A stretch of 37,902 nt of DNA from Patescibacteria group bacterium (lineage in GTDB: Bacteria > Patescibacteriota > Patescibacteriia > UBA10025 > JAHIVO01), in assembly GCA_018816445.1 (NCBI GenBank), contig JAHIVO010000008.1:1-37902 (forward strand), written 5' to 3'. The notes below the pieces were generated by a model that was not told the DNA's origin, searched no databases, and saw nothing but the letters and a program-made list of their open reading frames with translations. The position numbers were made by a program, and so were the translations under genes. The number at the start of each line of letters is the position of its first letter. Position 1 is the stretch's first letter. This document shows positions 16,803 through 25,220 of the stretch, piece by piece.

Positions 16803-18578
16803 ATGGCGATATCCAACCCCAAAACCATTCCCCAAAAACCCGGCGTCTACCTGTTTAAAGATGCGCAGGGCAATATTTTATATATTGGCAAAGCCGCTAG
16901 CCTCAAAAATCGGGTAGCTTCGTATTTCCACCAGTCAAACCAGCTGACGCCGCATAAAAAAATAATGGTGGAAAAAATATCTAAGGTGGAGTTTATCGTA
17001 ACCTCGTCGCCCACCGAAGCACTGCTACTTGAATCAAATCTGATAAAAAAGCACCAGCCGCCATTTAATATCGACCTAAAGGATGATAAGAATTTCAAGT
17101 ATATTAAAATCACCGTAAACGAAGAATTTCCGCGGGTTTTTACTGTACGGCAGGTATTGAATGATAAGGCAAAATATTTTGGCCCTTATGTTTCTGCAAT
17201 TTCTGTAAATCAAACATTAAATTTTCTGAGGAAGTTATTCCCGCATCGAAATTTTGCCAAACAGCCTTCACAGCAACAGCTGGGTCTGCTTATACAGCGC
17301 TACCCACAATTGATAGGGCCGCTAGACAAGAATGAATACAATAATTCAATTAAAAAAGTTATAAATTTTCTGAAAGGCCATTATGAGGATATAATTTCCG
17401 ATCTGGAGGATAAAATGAAACAGGCAGCCGTGCATCATTCTTTTGAAAAAGCAGCCGGATTTCGCGATAAGATCTCTGCCATTGAAAAAATCATGGCCAG
17501 ACAAAAAGTAGTGACTATAAAAAAAGAAAAGTTTGACATAATAAGTCTGGCCAGAGAGGAAGACATGTCTGTTATTAATCTTTTTAATATCAGGTACGGT
17601 AAATTGATTAATAAACAAAATTTTGTCCTGAAAAATACTGCCGACCAACAAGATTATGATATTATTCAGGCGTTTATTGAGCAGCTATACCCCCGGATTA
17701 TTGACCGGCCTCGAGCTATTCTAGTACCGATTAAACTACCTAATCAAGGTTTAATTGAAAGAACATTCAAAACTAAAATTATTGTTCCCCGTAAAGGCGA
17801 TAAGAAAAAACTGATCAAGCTGGGCGAAGAAAACGCCGATATTTTTCTAAACCAAATCCAGGCTTCCTGGCAAAAAGACGAAGCTAGGATAACTACAGCA
17901 CTTACAGAGCTGAAAGAAAAATTACAACTTGAAAAAATCCCACTGCGGGTAGAAATTTTTGACATTTCAAATATCCAGGGCCAGAATGCTGTTGGTTCTA
18001 TGGTAGTTTTTACTAACGGCCATCCTGATAAAAAATGGTACCGCAAATTTAAAATCAAAACTGTTACTGGCGCTAATGATCCGGCTATGATGGCCGAGGT
18101 GTTGTGGCGGCGTTTCAACCACGCCCCCTCTCCCCAGCGGGGAGAGGGCCAGGGTGAAGGGGAGGCCTGGCCCCAACCTGATCTAGTCATCCTGGATGGC
18201 GGCAAGGGCCAGCTTAGCGTGGTGCAAAAAAATGTTAAAATTAACTGTCCAATTATTGCCCTAGCTAAAAAAAAGGAGGAAATATATCTACCCGGTCGGC
18301 TAAAACCATTCACTTTTCCGGCCAACTCTGAAGTATTATTTCTCATACAGCGCATGCGGGATGAAGCTCACCGCTTTGCCATTACCTTTTTCAGACAAAA
18401 GCATTCGACAGAACTGACTAAATCACCTTTAGATAATATCTCAGGCATTGGACCTAAAACAAAAAAACTTCTCATCAGACATTTTGGTTCTGTCCAAAAC
18501 TTGAAAAACACCACCCCGGCTGAATTAGAAAAGATTATTGGGCATTCTAAAACAAATAAAATAATCAAACAATTATGA
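16803..18578 (+). CDS. uvrC: Excinuclease ABC subunit C (UvrC)
   Basis: UvrC makes both incisions in nucleotide excision repair. The N-terminal GIY-YIG nuclease is clear (KPGVYLFKDAQGNILYIGKA, LKNRVASYF). A UvrB-binding UVR segment lies near residue 200-235, the RNase H-like C-terminal nuclease includes VEIFDISNIQGQNAVGSMVVF and PDLVILDGGKGQL, and a helix-hairpin-helix pair (ISGIGPKTKKLLIRHFGSV) ends the protein. I prefer the ATG at 16803 to the track's TTG at 16791; it gives 591 residues. Between RRF and PDLVILDGG lies an unusual APSPQRGEGQGEGEAW stretch encoded by a palindromic repeat. The stop overlaps the ATG of the next small ORF. Confidence 0.96.
   Translation: MAISNPKTIPQKPGVYLFKDAQGNILYIGKAASLKNRVASYFHQSNQLTPHKKIMVEKISKVEFIVTSSPTEALLLESNLIKKHQPPFNIDLKDDKNFKYIKITVNEEFPRVFTVRQVLNDKAKYFGPYVSAISVNQTLNFLRKLFPHRNFAKQPSQQQLGLLIQRYPQLIGPLDKNEYNNSIKKVINFLKGHYEDIISDLEDKMKQAAVHHSFEKAAGFRDKISAIEKIMARQKVVTIKKEKFDIISLAREEDMSVINLFNIRYGKLINKQNFVLKNTADQQDYDIIQAFIEQLYPRIIDRPRAILVPIKLPNQGLIERTFKTKIIVPRKGDKKKLIKLGEENADIFLNQIQASWQKDEARITTALTELKEKLQLEKIPLRVEIFDISNIQGQNAVGSMVVFTNGHPDKKWYRKFKIKTVTGANDPAMMAEVLWRRFNHAPSPQRGEGQGEGEAWPQPDLVILDGGKGQLSVVQKNVKINCPIIALAKKKEEIYLPGRLKPFTFPANSEVLFLIQRMRDEAHRFAITFFRQKHSTELTKSPLDNISGIGPKTKKLLIRHFGSVQNLKNTTPAELEKIIGHSKTNKIIKQL
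18124..18172 (+). repeat. Palindromic repeat inserted in frame within uvrC
   Basis: CCCTCTCCCC-AGC-GGGGAGAGGG is a perfect 10-bp-stem hairpin, followed by CCAGGGTGAAGGGGAGGCC. The stretch is far more GC-rich than the surrounding gene and encodes a Gly/Glu-rich insert with no stop. It resembles the widespread CCCTCTCCCC-type intergenic palindromes of bacteria. Confidence 0.75.
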
Positions 18579-18721
18579 AAAAGATTGACCCTGAAAAAAT
18601 CCAGTCAGATTTGGAGAAAAAACATTCCCTCCGCCAGAAAAGAAAAAAACCTGTCATGAAAGTATCGGGCCGCAGTGTCAAAGCATTGCAAAGATTACTT
18701 ATCAAAAAGTCAAAAAAATAG
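18575..18721 (+). CDS. Small basic protein overlapping uvrC, unknown function
   Basis: This 48-codon ORF is below the track cutoff. Its ATG overlaps the uvrC stop (ATGA), the classical coupling arrangement. The product starts MKKIDPEKIQSDLEKKHSLR and ends with a Val-Ser-Gly-Arg-Ser-Val motif followed by LQRLLIKKSKK. About 40 percent of residues are Lys or Arg, suggesting nucleic-acid binding, though no fold is recognisable. It is translated, if at all, from the uvrC mRNA. The coding call rests on the overlap and uninterrupted frame. Confidence 0.5.
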   Translation: MKKIDPEKIQSDLEKKHSLRQKRKKPVMKVSGRSVKALQRLLIKKSKK

Positions 18722-18743
18722 TTAATAGTCCCCCTGCTTCATG

Positions 18744-18801
18744 GCGACTTAAGTCGCGTAGATCTTTAAACTCATTATTCAACTAACGCCACTAAAGTGG
18801 C
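18744..18801. repeat. Pair of related 14-bp palindromes between uvrC and secG
   Basis: GCGACTTAAGTCGC (18744-18757) and GCCACTAAAGTGGC (18788-18801) share the design GCSACT-WA-AGTSGC, the third base pair being swapped G-C for C-G. The rest of 18722-18876 is AT-rich with no ORF; CCTTATAAGG at 18825-18834 is echoed by CCTTATAGG at 18914. Confidence 0.5.
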
Positions 18802-18876
18802 TAAGAATAAAAAATTAGTAAAAACCTTATAAGGATTACTATTAAAAAGTGGGGAAAATTAGACTTTTTATTATAC

Positions 18877-18905
18877 TTGACAAACTCCCTGCTTTTTGAT
18901 ACCTT
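18877..18905 (+). promoter_or_regulatory. secG promoter
   Basis: TTGACA (18877-18882), 17 nt, TACCTT (18900-18905). The -10 is weak but the spacing is ideal. The leader is about 27 nt and has no Shine-Dalgarno. Confidence 0.5.
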
Positions 18906-18938
18906 TTACTAAGCCTTATAGGACTTATTTTTTTATAT

Positions 18939-19160
18939 ATGGAACAAATTTTAAATATCATAATAATCATCTTAGCAGTACTATTGGTAGCCTCCATCTT
19001 GCTACAGAAACGCGGGGCGGGGTTATCAACTGCTTTTGGCGGCGAAGGTAATGTTTACCGGACCAAACGCGGTTTTGAAAAAACCCTGTTCATCGCCACT
19101 ATCGTGTTAAGTGTGCTTTTTTTAAGCGTTGCTTTTGTTAACGTTTTAATCCGCCAATAA
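18939..19160 (+). CDS. secG: Preprotein translocase subunit SecG
   Basis: SecG is a small membrane subunit assisting SecYE/SecA protein export. The 73-residue protein has the family layout: first helix ILNIIIIILAVLLVASILLQ, the conserved QKRGAGLSTAFGG loop with a following FEKTLFI motif, and a second helix (TIVLSVLFLSVAFVNVL). Length is typical. It lies 41 nt upstream of the solute-binding-protein gene and probably shares its transcript. Confidence 0.93.
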   Translation: MEQILNIIIIILAVLLVASILLQKRGAGLSTAFGGEGNVYRTKRGFEKTLFIATIVLSVLFLSVAFVNVLIRQ

Positions 19161-19201
19161 TTCTTGTGATAATATTTTCAATAGACACAGTATAAATTAC
19201 A

Positions 19202-21013
19202 ATGATCAAGCGGATTAAAAATATCTTCAAACAAAAAAAATCCAACCCTCAAGAGCCGGTTCAAATTCCCTCAATATTGAATGAGCAGGTTGATTTGGAT
19301 AAGAAATTAGTTTTTTCGCTGGCTAAACAGCGCTTCCCCTCCTGGCAGCAGCTTCAGTATCTGCCCCAATATCTCTCAAAAAAAGAAAAAATTATTATTC
19401 GCACACTGATAGTGCTGACTATAATTTGTGTCGGCTTTTTAATATTTAATTTCTACCAACGGCACGTTATTTATATGCCACGCCAGGGCGGCACTTATAG
19501 TGAAGCTCTGGTCGGCCAGCCAACTTATATAAACCCTATACTGGCACAGAATGATGTTGATCGGGATATAACGAGGCTGACTTACTCTGGTCTATTTAAG
19601 TATAATGAGCATCTTGAACTTGAACCAGATATTGCTACCCATTATGAACTGTCTGAAGATAAAAAAACATACACTATTCATCTTAGACAAAACGTAAAAT
19701 GGCATAATGAAAATTCACTCATAGCTGATGACGTTATTTTCACTTTTGAAACCATTAAAGATACGGACTTTAACAGCCCTTATTACTCTAGCTTCAAAGG
19801 AGTCAGCCTGGAACGTATTGACGACTATACCGTCTCCTTTACCCTAGAAGAGCCCTTTTCCCCATTCCTTTCAAATTTAACTATCGGCATACTGCCAGGC
19901 CATATCTGGGGCGATGTAGCAGCCAGTAATTTCAAATTAGCCGAGTACAACACCAGGCCAATTGGCTCAGGCCCGTTCCAGTTCAAAGAACTGACCAAAG
20001 ACCAGTCTGGCAATATTAAATCCTACGTGCTTGAAACAAATCCAAATTTTTACAATAACCCTCCATATACTGAAAAAATTATATTTAAACTATATGCTGA
20101 CTTTGAATCAGCTTTAAATGCTCTTCAGAACAATAGCGTAGACGGCATAAACTTCATACCCCAAGACTACCGTGATTCACTGGCAAAAAATAAGGATATT
20201 ACTTCATATTCATTGCAGCTGCCGCAATACACCGCCGTATTTTTCAATCAGAAAAATTCATTATTAAAAGATAAGGAATTAAAACAGGCTCTAGCTTTTG
20301 CCACAGACAAACAGCGCATACTGGAAGAAGCACTCCAAGATCAGGGACAGATCATTCAAGCACCCATACTTGAAGGATTCCTGGGATACCATCCTGAAGT
20401 ACAGGTCTATGAATACAATATTGAAAAAGCCGCTCAAATGCTAGACGAGCAGGGCTGGGAAGTGCCCGAAGACGGTGGATTAAGAAAAAAAGGTGATCAA
20501 GAGTTGGCTTTTTCCCTGACCACGGTTGATCAGGTTGAATATTTAAAAACTGCAAATATTTTAAAGGAAGGATGGGAGTCAATTAATATCGGTATTGAAT
20601 TGAAAATTATGAACCCTATGCGGGTTAATAAGGAAATTATTAAGCCTAGAAACTACGAAGCTTTTCTTTATGGAGAAATATTAGGTTCAGACCCCGATCC
20701 TTATCCCTTCTGGCATTCAAGCCAGAGCCTAGCCGGAGGCTTGAATCTTTCTAATTACTATAATAAAGATGTTGACCAACTCCTTGAACAGGCTAGGCAA
20801 ATTGACAACCGTGACGAAAGAATATTAAAATACGTCCATTTCCAGAATATACTGGCTGATGAAATGCCGGCTATCTTTCTTTACAGCCCGTCATACTACT
20901 ATGGAGTGACTAAAGACGTTAAAGGTATTGAACTCACGCGTATCACCATCCCTTCTGACCGATTCAATGGGGTTGAAAACTGGTATATAAAAACTAAGCT
21001 CGGCTGGGAATAA
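19202..21013 (+). CDS. Membrane-anchored peptide-binding protein (OppA/DppA-like, SBP family 5)
   Basis: Family 5 solute-binding proteins capture peptides or similar ligands outside the membrane. The 603-residue protein has a 58-residue basic cytoplasmic-type N-terminus, one hydrophobic anchor (LIVLTIICVGFLIFNFY, about 68-85), then the SBP fold starting GGTYSEALVGQPTYINPILA with LEPDIATHYELSEDKKTYTI and KWHNENSLIADDVIFTFETI, both hallmark segments. No lipobox is present; the uncleaved helix replaces a lipid anchor. No permease or ATPase gene follows, so its transporter partner is elsewhere or absent. A TATAAA ending 5 nt before the ATG may give a second, leaderless transcript. Confidence 0.88.
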   Translation: MIKRIKNIFKQKKSNPQEPVQIPSILNEQVDLDKKLVFSLAKQRFPSWQQLQYLPQYLSKKEKIIIRTLIVLTIICVGFLIFNFYQRHVIYMPRQGGTYSEALVGQPTYINPILAQNDVDRDITRLTYSGLFKYNEHLELEPDIATHYELSEDKKTYTIHLRQNVKWHNENSLIADDVIFTFETIKDTDFNSPYYSSFKGVSLERIDDYTVSFTLEEPFSPFLSNLTIGILPGHIWGDVAASNFKLAEYNTRPIGSGPFQFKELTKDQSGNIKSYVLETNPNFYNNPPYTEKIIFKLYADFESALNALQNNSVDGINFIPQDYRDSLAKNKDITSYSLQLPQYTAVFFNQKNSLLKDKELKQALAFATDKQRILEEALQDQGQIIQAPILEGFLGYHPEVQVYEYNIEKAAQMLDEQGWEVPEDGGLRKKGDQELAFSLTTVDQVEYLKTANILKEGWESINIGIELKIMNPMRVNKEIIKPRNYEAFLYGEILGSDPDPYPFWHSSQSLAGGLNLSNYYNKDVDQLLEQARQIDNRDERILKYVHFQNILADEMPAIFLYSPSYYYGVTKDVKGIELTRITIPSDRFNGVENWYIKTKLGWE

Positions 21014-21024
21014 ATACTTTTTGT

Positions 21025-21111
21025 GCCGAAGTGGTGGAACTGGCAGACACGCACGGTTCAGAGCCGTGTGGGCGCAAGCTCGTGTGGGTTCGACTCCCAC
21101 CTTCGGCACCA
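21025..21111 (+). tRNA. tRNA-Leu (CAG)
   Basis: GCCGAAG pairs with CTTCGGC in the acceptor, the anticodon arm CACGG-TTCAGAG-CCGTG carries anticodon CAG, a class II variable arm (TGGGCGCAAGCTCG) follows, and the T-arm is GTGGG-TTCGACT-CCCAC. Unlike the other two intact tRNAs here, CCA is encoded (21109-21111). It lies 11 nt after the solute-binding-protein stop. Confidence 0.96.
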
Positions 21112-21163
21112 TTATTAGCTTAACTAACAGTCAAACGAAAAATTGACAATAAATAACTAAATT

Positions 21164-22876
21164 ATGAACAGAAAACATCAAATATTAATACAAAAAAAAA
21201 CAAAAAAGTTTACTAACAAATTGCGAATCATTACTTTAGGCGGCCAGGAAGAAGTTGGCCGCAATATGACAGTATTTGAATACGGTCATGATATTGTAAT
21301 CCTTGACATGGGCATTCAATTTCCGGAAGAAGACATGCCGGGCATTGACTACATAATTCCCAATACTGCCTATCTTCAAGGCAAGGAAAAAAACGTCCGT
21401 GGAGTAATTTTTTCACACGGACATCTTGATCATATTGGCGCTGCTCCAATTTTACTTGAAAAGCTGAAAACCCCAACTGTTGTCGGTCGGCCGCTAACCT
21501 TAGCGCTGATCAAAAACCGGATGGAGGATTATAAAAAAGGATCAGCTAAATACCTGAGGTCAATCAATGTAAAATCTGCCCAGCAGGTTATTAAGCTTGG
21601 CCAATTCACAATTAAATTTTTCCCGGTTGACCATTCAATTATGGACGCTATTGGTGTGATAATACAGACGCCCCTTGGTACTATTATTCACCCAGGTGAC
21701 TGGACATATGAAAAAAATCCACTGACCCGCCAGCCCATTACCTACCATCATTTAGCTAAATTACCAAAGCCAACCATACTGATGCTGGAAAGCCTGGGCT
21801 CAACTGCTATGAAGGAGCGCATATCGGAAAGAACAATGTACCAAAATCTTGATCAATTAATCCGTCAGGCGCCAGGCCGCATAATTATAGGCACTTTTTC
21901 CTCACAGCTGGAAAGGATTAAATGGGTCATAGAAAGGGCATCCATACTCGGCAAAAAAATCGCCCTAGACGGTTATAGCATGAAAGTCAACGTTGAAGTG
22001 GCTAAACAGCTTGGTTATATCAAAGTCAAAAAAGGATCATTGATTACAGTTGACCAAATAAATAAATTTCCGGATCGGCGCGTCATAATCATGTGCACTG
22101 GCGCCCAAGGCGAGCCCCGGGCGGTACTCTCAAGAATCATCAGCAAGAACCACCGCTTCATTAAAATTAAAAAGCAGGATACGGTTGTCTTTTCCTCATC
22201 CATCATTCCCGGGAATGAAAGAACTATTCAAAAACTTAAAGATAATTTATACCGTCTTTGCGACAATGTCGTGCACACGGAAATTATGGATGTCCATTCC
22301 AGTGGACATAGCAATGCTCAGGATTTAATCACTGTTGTTAAACAAATAAGGCCCACTTATTTCCTGCCTGTTTATGCTAATCATTACTACCTCAAAGAAG
22401 CGGAAAAATTAGCCATCCGCAATGGTTATCCTAAAAATAATATTTTTATCCTGGATAATGGCTCAGTTTTAGAGCTGGCAAATAATAAAGCCCAAATTCT
22501 CCCTAAGAAAGTACCTTCCCACTATATCTTCGTTGACGGGCTGGGTGTTGGGGACGTATCTAATGTGGTTCTACGAGACCGGCAGCTACTAGCGGGTGAC
22601 GGCATGTTTGTAATCATTGTTACAATTGACTCAAAAACAGGCAATATAATTAATAGCCCAGACATTATCTCGCGCGGCTTTATTTATATGAAAGAAAACA
22701 AAACATTATTAGAGCAGGTGCGGAAAAAAGTAAAACAAATCCTAACAGACAAAGAACCGCGCGCTAAAGCTGATGATGTGTATATAAAAAATAAAATCCG
22801 CGACCAAATCGGACAATTTTTATTCACCAAAACTGAACGCCGCCCCATGGTCATGCCCGTAGTAATAAAAGTATAA
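21164..22876 (+). CDS. rnj: Ribonuclease J
   Basis: RNase J is a metallo-beta-lactamase/beta-CASP nuclease with endo- and 5'-3' exonuclease activity in mRNA decay and rRNA processing. The 570-residue protein has LRIITLGGQEEVGRNMTVFE at the start and the zinc-binding motif FSHGHLDHIGAAP (HxHxDH). FPVDHSIMDAIGVIIQTPLG, the motif IHPGDWT, the beta-CASP block with GTFSSQLERI, and HSSGHSNAQDL before the C-terminal region follow. Length is normal. The ATG has an AT-rich leader without Shine-Dalgarno. It is read downstream of tRNA-Leu and ends before a tandem palindrome region. Confidence 0.95.
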   Translation: MNRKHQILIQKKTKKFTNKLRIITLGGQEEVGRNMTVFEYGHDIVILDMGIQFPEEDMPGIDYIIPNTAYLQGKEKNVRGVIFSHGHLDHIGAAPILLEKLKTPTVVGRPLTLALIKNRMEDYKKGSAKYLRSINVKSAQQVIKLGQFTIKFFPVDHSIMDAIGVIIQTPLGTIIHPGDWTYEKNPLTRQPITYHHLAKLPKPTILMLESLGSTAMKERISERTMYQNLDQLIRQAPGRIIIGTFSSQLERIKWVIERASILGKKIALDGYSMKVNVEVAKQLGYIKVKKGSLITVDQINKFPDRRVIIMCTGAQGEPRAVLSRIISKNHRFIKIKKQDTVVFSSSIIPGNERTIQKLKDNLYRLCDNVVHTEIMDVHSSGHSNAQDLITVVKQIRPTYFLPVYANHYYLKEAEKLAIRNGYPKNNIFILDNGSVLELANNKAQILPKKVPSHYIFVDGLGVGDVSNVVLRDRQLLAGDGMFVIIVTIDSKTGNIINSPDIISRGFIYMKENKTLLEQVRKKVKQILTDKEPRAKADDVYIKNKIRDQIGQFLFTKTERRPMVMPVVIKV

Positions 22877-22923
22877 GCTAAATACGGTTAAATTATCACT
22901 AGTTAATTTACAACCAACTCTCG

Positions 22924-23018
22924 CCCCGTAAATTGCGAATAAGATGAGTAATTGTACGGGGTGGTCATGCCTGCTTGCCCCGCGAACCCTGAGCAGGGGC
23001 GAAGGGGAAGCGGGGTGG
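22924..23018. repeat. Tandem palindromic element copies f and g
   Basis: Copy f (22924-22961) runs CCCCGTA...TACGGGG and copy g (22973-23018) runs GCTTGCCCCGC...GCGGGGTGG. Both are followed by GGTGGTYA. Copy g begins with the reverse complement of GCGGGGCAAGC, the terminus of copies d and e. Here the elements are intergenic, between RNase J and its terminator, not in a tRNA. This stretch holds no ORF that I can support. Confidence 0.55.
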
Positions 23019-23046
23019 TTATAAAAGTTTAAAACCCTCACAATAC

Positions 23047-23075
23047 AAAAAGCCCTGATATATTCAGGGCTTTTT
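23047..23075. terminator. Bidirectional terminator between rnj and the FN3/IPT protein
   Basis: AAAAAGCCCTGA and TCAGGGCTTTTT pair perfectly around TATAT, giving a T-run on both strands between two convergent genes. Confidence 0.9.
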
Positions 23076-23091
23076 GGTTTATACTAAACTG

Positions 23092-25107
23092 CTATTCTTT
23101 CGGCTGGACTGGTTTTTTCTTAGCAATAACGAATATCAATATTACTATAACAACTGCCGCGGCTCCAATAATTAACCAGGTGGTAGTAGTAAAACCAGCT
23201 TCTTCTAGAGTATCCGTAATTGTTGAAGTAACTGATGATGAAGAAGTAACCTTGAAACTAACTGCTTCACTTTCACTTATTGCTTCACCGCTGGTGTCGG
23301 TTACGGCCACCTTTACCGTGTGATTACCGGTTTCTAAAGGTCCAGGTAATGTATAAACCCAATACCCCTCATTATTACTTCTGGTTGTAACCACCATCGC
23401 GGCTTCACTGGCAATTTCCAGGGTTACTACAGAATTAGGCGTAGTTGTACCTGTAAAGGTAATTTCATCCGTGTCTTTAAATGATAATGATTGGGTTTCA
23501 TCTTTCAAACCAACCGTGGAACCAACATCTTCAAATTCTATTTTGGTACCGGTAATGTCACTTGGGGTTAATGGCACATCAACCTCAGTAGTCGTGGTTG
23601 CTTCAGGTACATTTTCTTCTAACCAACTGGTTAATCTCTTAATAGGCGTAGCATGGTCCAGATGAAACTGCATTTCGGTACATCTGGGATAGCGTCCCCA
23701 ATTATCATAATAAGCATCATATACTTCACCTAGATACTCATCATTATCGCTGCCTAAAGTAAATAAGCTTTTTACTCTGACAGTATTGTCATCGGACAAA
23801 GTTGTTGAGTATTTACACCCATACTTCTCGTCAATAGTTTCTTCTGCTAACCAATTAGTTAATCTGTCCAAAGGAGTTGAATGATCTAAGTGGAACTGCA
23901 TTTCGGTACATCTGGGATAGCGTCCCCAATTATCATTGTATAAATTATAAACACTTTCTAGGTATGAATCAGTATCACTACCATCAGTAAATAGCGAATT
24001 TACCTTAATTGTATCTTCATCTTGTATGGATGTTGAAAAGCTGCAATCAAAACCTTCATTTAAATAATTAACAGTTGTTCCTACAGGACCTGTATTGGTA
24101 TCAGTTGCAGCTGATCCACTCCCTACAACCCTAAACTCCGGACCCTGAACAGTAAAAGCATCAAAATCTGAAGTTCCAACATTCCACCTTTTTGCCACAT
24201 AAACTGGTCCGGTTGAAGAATGCGAGTTTGTTTCAATAACTATACTTGAATCTGACCATGAAATAATATCCGCACTAAAACAATTAGAATAATTTATTGG
24301 ACTACATCCAATCCCAACTAGTTTTGTAGCAAAATCTGATGCACCAAAATTCTCACCTGATATTGTCACTTCGATCCCATTTGGTCCTTGTGTAGGATTA
24401 ATTGAATTTACCTTTGCTAACCCAGTTGTGGTGAATGATAAAATATCAGATTCAGTTGAATCAGCTTCTTCATAATAACCAAGCATTGTTCCGCTTCGTC
24501 TAGCAGTTGCTTGAATATAATAGGTCGTATTCGGTGTTAAGCCAGAAACAATCCATTTTTGTGTTTGTGCACCACCAATACTGTATATATCCCCGTTAAT
24601 ATTTTCTGGAGCTGTTAAATTTTCTTGAGTAGTGCCAATCATTACACCAGGGAAAGCACTTTTATTCGTTAATGAATGAACATATACTTTATCACTAGCA
24701 ATATCATATATCTCGAATTTATCAAAGCGGAGATTTTGTGACGAGGTTGTAATAGAATATTCCTCAGAAGTAGTTGTATTGCCCTCTAAATCTGTTGCTT
24801 CAATCACATAGTAATAAACTGTTTCATATTCAAGGTCAACATCTCGTGTCCAAACATAGTGAGATGAGGTAGAAGTACTGCTCTCTAATGTATAAATATA
24901 ACTTCCTGAACTTGTTCCAATTTTAACTACACCGGTTGTGCTAACATCAGTATTCCAGCGGAAACTAATGTCATTTAGTGTAACATTTACATCAACATTC
25001 ATAATTTTAGGGCCGGTTTGGGCTTTTACATTTTTAAATTGCACAGCAAAAACCCCTGTCCCAATTACCACCACCAGAGCCAAGCTAATTAATAGCGTTT
25101 TTTTCAT
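23092..25107 (-). CDS. Secreted, membrane-anchored multidomain surface protein (FN3, IPT/TIG, duplicated Cys domain, Ig-like)
   Basis: This 671-residue protein faces outward. A signal peptide (MKKTLLISLALVVVIGTGVF) leads to a fibronectin type III-like domain (about 35-125; YETVYYYVIEATD), then a second FN3-like stretch with TYYIQATARRSG. An IPT/TIG domain (about 230-325; INPTQGPNGIEVTISGENFG) follows. Two tandem copies of a 76-residue two-cysteine domain (about 355-505) each contain NWGRYPRCTEMQFHLDH. An Ig-like domain (EGYWVYTLPGPL) and a C-terminal helix (LIIGAAAVVIVILIFVI) with a KKK tail complete it. The Cys domain is unfamiliar to me. Adhesion or cell-envelope attachment is the likely role by architecture. 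It is a single-gene unit. Confidence 0.85.
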   Translation of the reverse strand: MKKTLLISLALVVVIGTGVFAVQFKNVKAQTGPKIMNVDVNVTLNDISFRWNTDVSTTGVVKIGTSSGSYIYTLESSTSTSSHYVWTRDVDLEYETVYYYVIEATDLEGNTTTSEEYSITTSSQNLRFDKFEIYDIASDKVYVHSLTNKSAFPGVMIGTTQENLTAPENINGDIYSIGGAQTQKWIVSGLTPNTTYYIQATARRSGTMLGYYEEADSTESDILSFTTTGLAKVNSINPTQGPNGIEVTISGENFGASDFATKLVGIGCSPINYSNCFSADIISWSDSSIVIETNSHSSTGPVYVAKRWNVGTSDFDAFTVQGPEFRVVGSGSAATDTNTGPVGTTVNYLNEGFDCSFSTSIQDEDTIKVNSLFTDGSDTDSYLESVYNLYNDNWGRYPRCTEMQFHLDHSTPLDRLTNWLAEETIDEKYGCKYSTTLSDDNTVRVKSLFTLGSDNDEYLGEVYDAYYDNWGRYPRCTEMQFHLDHATPIKRLTSWLEENVPEATTTTEVDVPLTPSDITGTKIEFEDVGSTVGLKDETQSLSFKDTDEITFTGTTTPNSVVTLEIASEAAMVVTTRSNNEGYWVYTLPGPLETGNHTVKVAVTDTSGEAISESEAVSFKVTSSSSVTSTITDTLEEAGFTTTTWLIIGAAAVVIVILIFVIAKKKPVQPKE
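23666..23935 (-). repeat. Internal duplication in the surface protein gene
   Basis: A 42-nt stretch is identical at 23666-23707 and 23894-23935, a 228-nt (76-codon) offset equal to the length of the duplicated protein domain. The flanking parts of the repeats have diverged, so the identical core points to recent gene conversion or very strong constraint. Confidence 0.9.
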
Positions 25108-25220
25108 AGTTTCTTTATTTATTTATTAACTAATATTACTTATAAAATAATTATAACACATAAAAATTGAGGCGGTAAATCTTAAATTGCAAAAAAATAT
25201 AATTATGATAAACTAACTTT

